From positions 1-13,188 of the forward strand of contig NZ_JAIWON010000118.1 in NCBI RefSeq assembly GCF_020216885.1: DNA of 13,188 nt, read 5' to 3'. Below the pieces are notes generated by a model. That model worked only from the letters and a program-made list of their open reading frames with translations. It searched no databases and was not told the origin of the DNA. The first letter of the stretch is position 1. Each line of letters starts with the position of its first letter. Source of the stretch: Zymomonas sp. GTDB lineage: Bacteria > Pseudomonadota > Alphaproteobacteria > Sphingomonadales > Sphingomonadaceae. Below, piece after piece: positions 12,358 to 13,188 of the stretch. A program made the translations under genes and the position numbers.

Positions 12358-12867
12358 TTAGTGTTTAAGAACACCTTCAACCACACGGAATCGGTTAATC
12401 AGACATTCGCCCCCCCATCTGGCATAAACAGGGTCACGCTTGGCACATATCTGTCCATCACGGCCTGCATGAACATAAAAGCCAGAATAAAAATCAAGGG
12501 CAGGGCAATGCTCCAAATGCGCTCTTATCCGGCTGCCACCCTTTAACATCAAATCAACGCTATCTTTTTCAGAAACGGCAGCGGCACCAATATCTTCTGG
12601 TGAAACGCATTTCGGGCCCTTTTTCTCATGCCAGACCGCTTCAGGTGGAGGCGGCGGGGCATTATAGGGCGAATCCGGTGGCGGAGGCGGCGGGGGTAAA
12701 GGTCTTTGGTTTCGGCCATTGGCATTTCTGACATTCAAATGGATTTCCATCACACCGGAATGTGGAAAATGGCGGGGCGGCATAGCCGACAAGGGCAAGG
12801 AAAAAAACAGGCATCCCCCGATAACGGGGCGAAGCAAAAATGCGTATCCCTTTTCTATCAATGACAT
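12358..12867 (-). CDS. Exported proline-rich protein of unknown function
   Basis: From the ATG at 12867 the protein has 169 residues. It has a signal peptide (K-G-Y-A-F-L-L-R-P then a hydrophobic run, likely cleaved after L-P-L-S-A at residue 28) and a proline-rich linker (runs of Pro at about 58-64 and 71-75). The C-terminal domain of about 90 residues has four cysteines (87, 121, 141, 155) and the segments G-P-K-C-V, D-S-V-D-L-M-L-K-G-G, C-P-A-L-D-F-Y-S-G-F-Y and G-x-x-C-x-K-R-D. The cysteines suggest disulphides in the periplasm. The C-terminal domain resembles, from memory, small hypothetical proteins of sphingomonads. The frame extends to a TTG at 12957, but that adds a non-signal-like stretch, so the later start is preferred. 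Confidence 0.78.
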   Translation of the reverse strand: MSLIEKGYAFLLRPVIGGCLFFSLPLSAMPPRHFPHSGVMEIHLNVRNANGRNQRPLPPPPPPPDSPYNAPPPPPEAVWHEKKGPKCVSPEDIGAAAVSEKDSVDLMLKGGSRIRAHLEHCPALDFYSGFYVHAGRDGQICAKRDPVYARWGGECLINRFRVVEGVLKH

Positions 12868-13115
12868 AATCTTGGCATAAGACCGCAAATTTCCCCTTGC
12901 TTTCGCCAGAGCATGGCAAAAAAAATATGAATTTCCGATGAATCTGATTGAAGTCAATCCATAAAATCCATCAAGATAGAAATAGCTGTTTCTACTTAAT
13001 TATTCTTTTCAGTTCTTGTTATTCGTCCTACTATCCCCTTCACTTTGACTAAAACGAAACCTACACTCGTTTGGCAAAGAAATGACAAGCCATATTCATT
13101 TAGGAGAGCGTTGTT

Positions 13116-13188
13116 ATGGCAAGAATCGCAAATAAAGCAGCCATAGATGCTGCATGGAAAGACGTTTCCGAATGCTCGGAAAAAACTT
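13116..13188 (+). CDS. 5' end of a gene of unknown function, cut by the window
   Basis: An ATG at 13116 follows AGGAGA (13102-13107) at 8 bases and opens a frame through the window end, reading M-A-R-I-A-N-K-A-A-I-D-A-A-W-K-D-V-S-E-C. The strong ribosome binding site supports a real start. The 24 visible codons are too few to name a family. Confidence 0.65.
   Translation, partial: MARIANKAAIDAAWKDVSECSEKT

Noticed and set aside
13045..13098. Sigma-70 promoter for the gene starting at 13116
   Set aside because: TTGACT (13045-13050) lacks a -10 at 16-18 bases, and the TTGGCA/TATTCA pair would start transcription inside the ribosome binding site.

Overview
The window looks like chromosomal DNA of a sphingomonad alphaproteobacterium, most likely Zymomonas mobilis. 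Three things support this: a moderate-GC coding style; a type I-F (Ypest-type) CRISPR repeat of the kind I associate with Zymomonas; and proteins with a sphingomonad flavour (acid-tailed L9, NepR, a PhyP-like sensor protein, an entericidin-type lipoprotein). The species call is from memory and was not searched.

Left part (1-6435), housekeeping. The 3' end of a dipeptide-epimerase-type enolase-superfamily gene converges on the leftward ribosomal operon rpsF-rpsR-rplI, with a shared bidirectional terminator between them. A 523-base intergenic region separates rpsF from the rightward fabD-fabG pair (malonyl transfer to ACP and the first reduction of fatty-acid elongation). fabG is preceded by a strong hairpin and followed by a 12-bp-stem terminator. 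Next come a conserved-looking lipoprotein gene and the complete twin-arginine translocase tatA-tatB-tatC.

Middle (6436-8008). A small leftward membrane-protein gene is followed by a stand-alone CRISPR array of seven repeats and six 32-bp spacers with no cas genes. It reads leftward, with its degenerate terminal repeat at the left and an AT-rich leader at the right. The leader contains a promoter-like pair and a perfect 14-bp palindrome. A stretch with no convincing gene follows, then a 44-codon entericidin-like lipoprotein gene.

Right-centre (8009-10709), the most interesting part: a general stress response (GSR) locus on the minus strand. nepR (anti-sigma factor for EcfG) is followed by a PhyP-like HRxxN histidine-kinase-family protein whose ATP-binding domain has lost its recognisable nucleotide-binding motifs. 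phyR and ecfG are not in the window. Two intergenic sites with the same form (GGAAC, 17 bases, GTTT) lie upstream of nepR and upstream of a predicted small RNA of about 100 nt, just downstream of phyP. That RNA would have two hairpins with cytosine-rich loops, one carrying CCTCCTCCC, an anti-Shine-Dalgarno motif like those of CcsR/cuckoo RNAs and the stress RNA GsrN. I infer a compact module of anti-sigma factor, PhyR-phosphatase-like protein and stress-induced translational regulator.

Right end (10710-13188). A RhlE-like DEAD-box RNA helicase with a long basic tail, an exported proline-rich cysteine-containing protein, and the first codons of a rightward gene that runs off the window.
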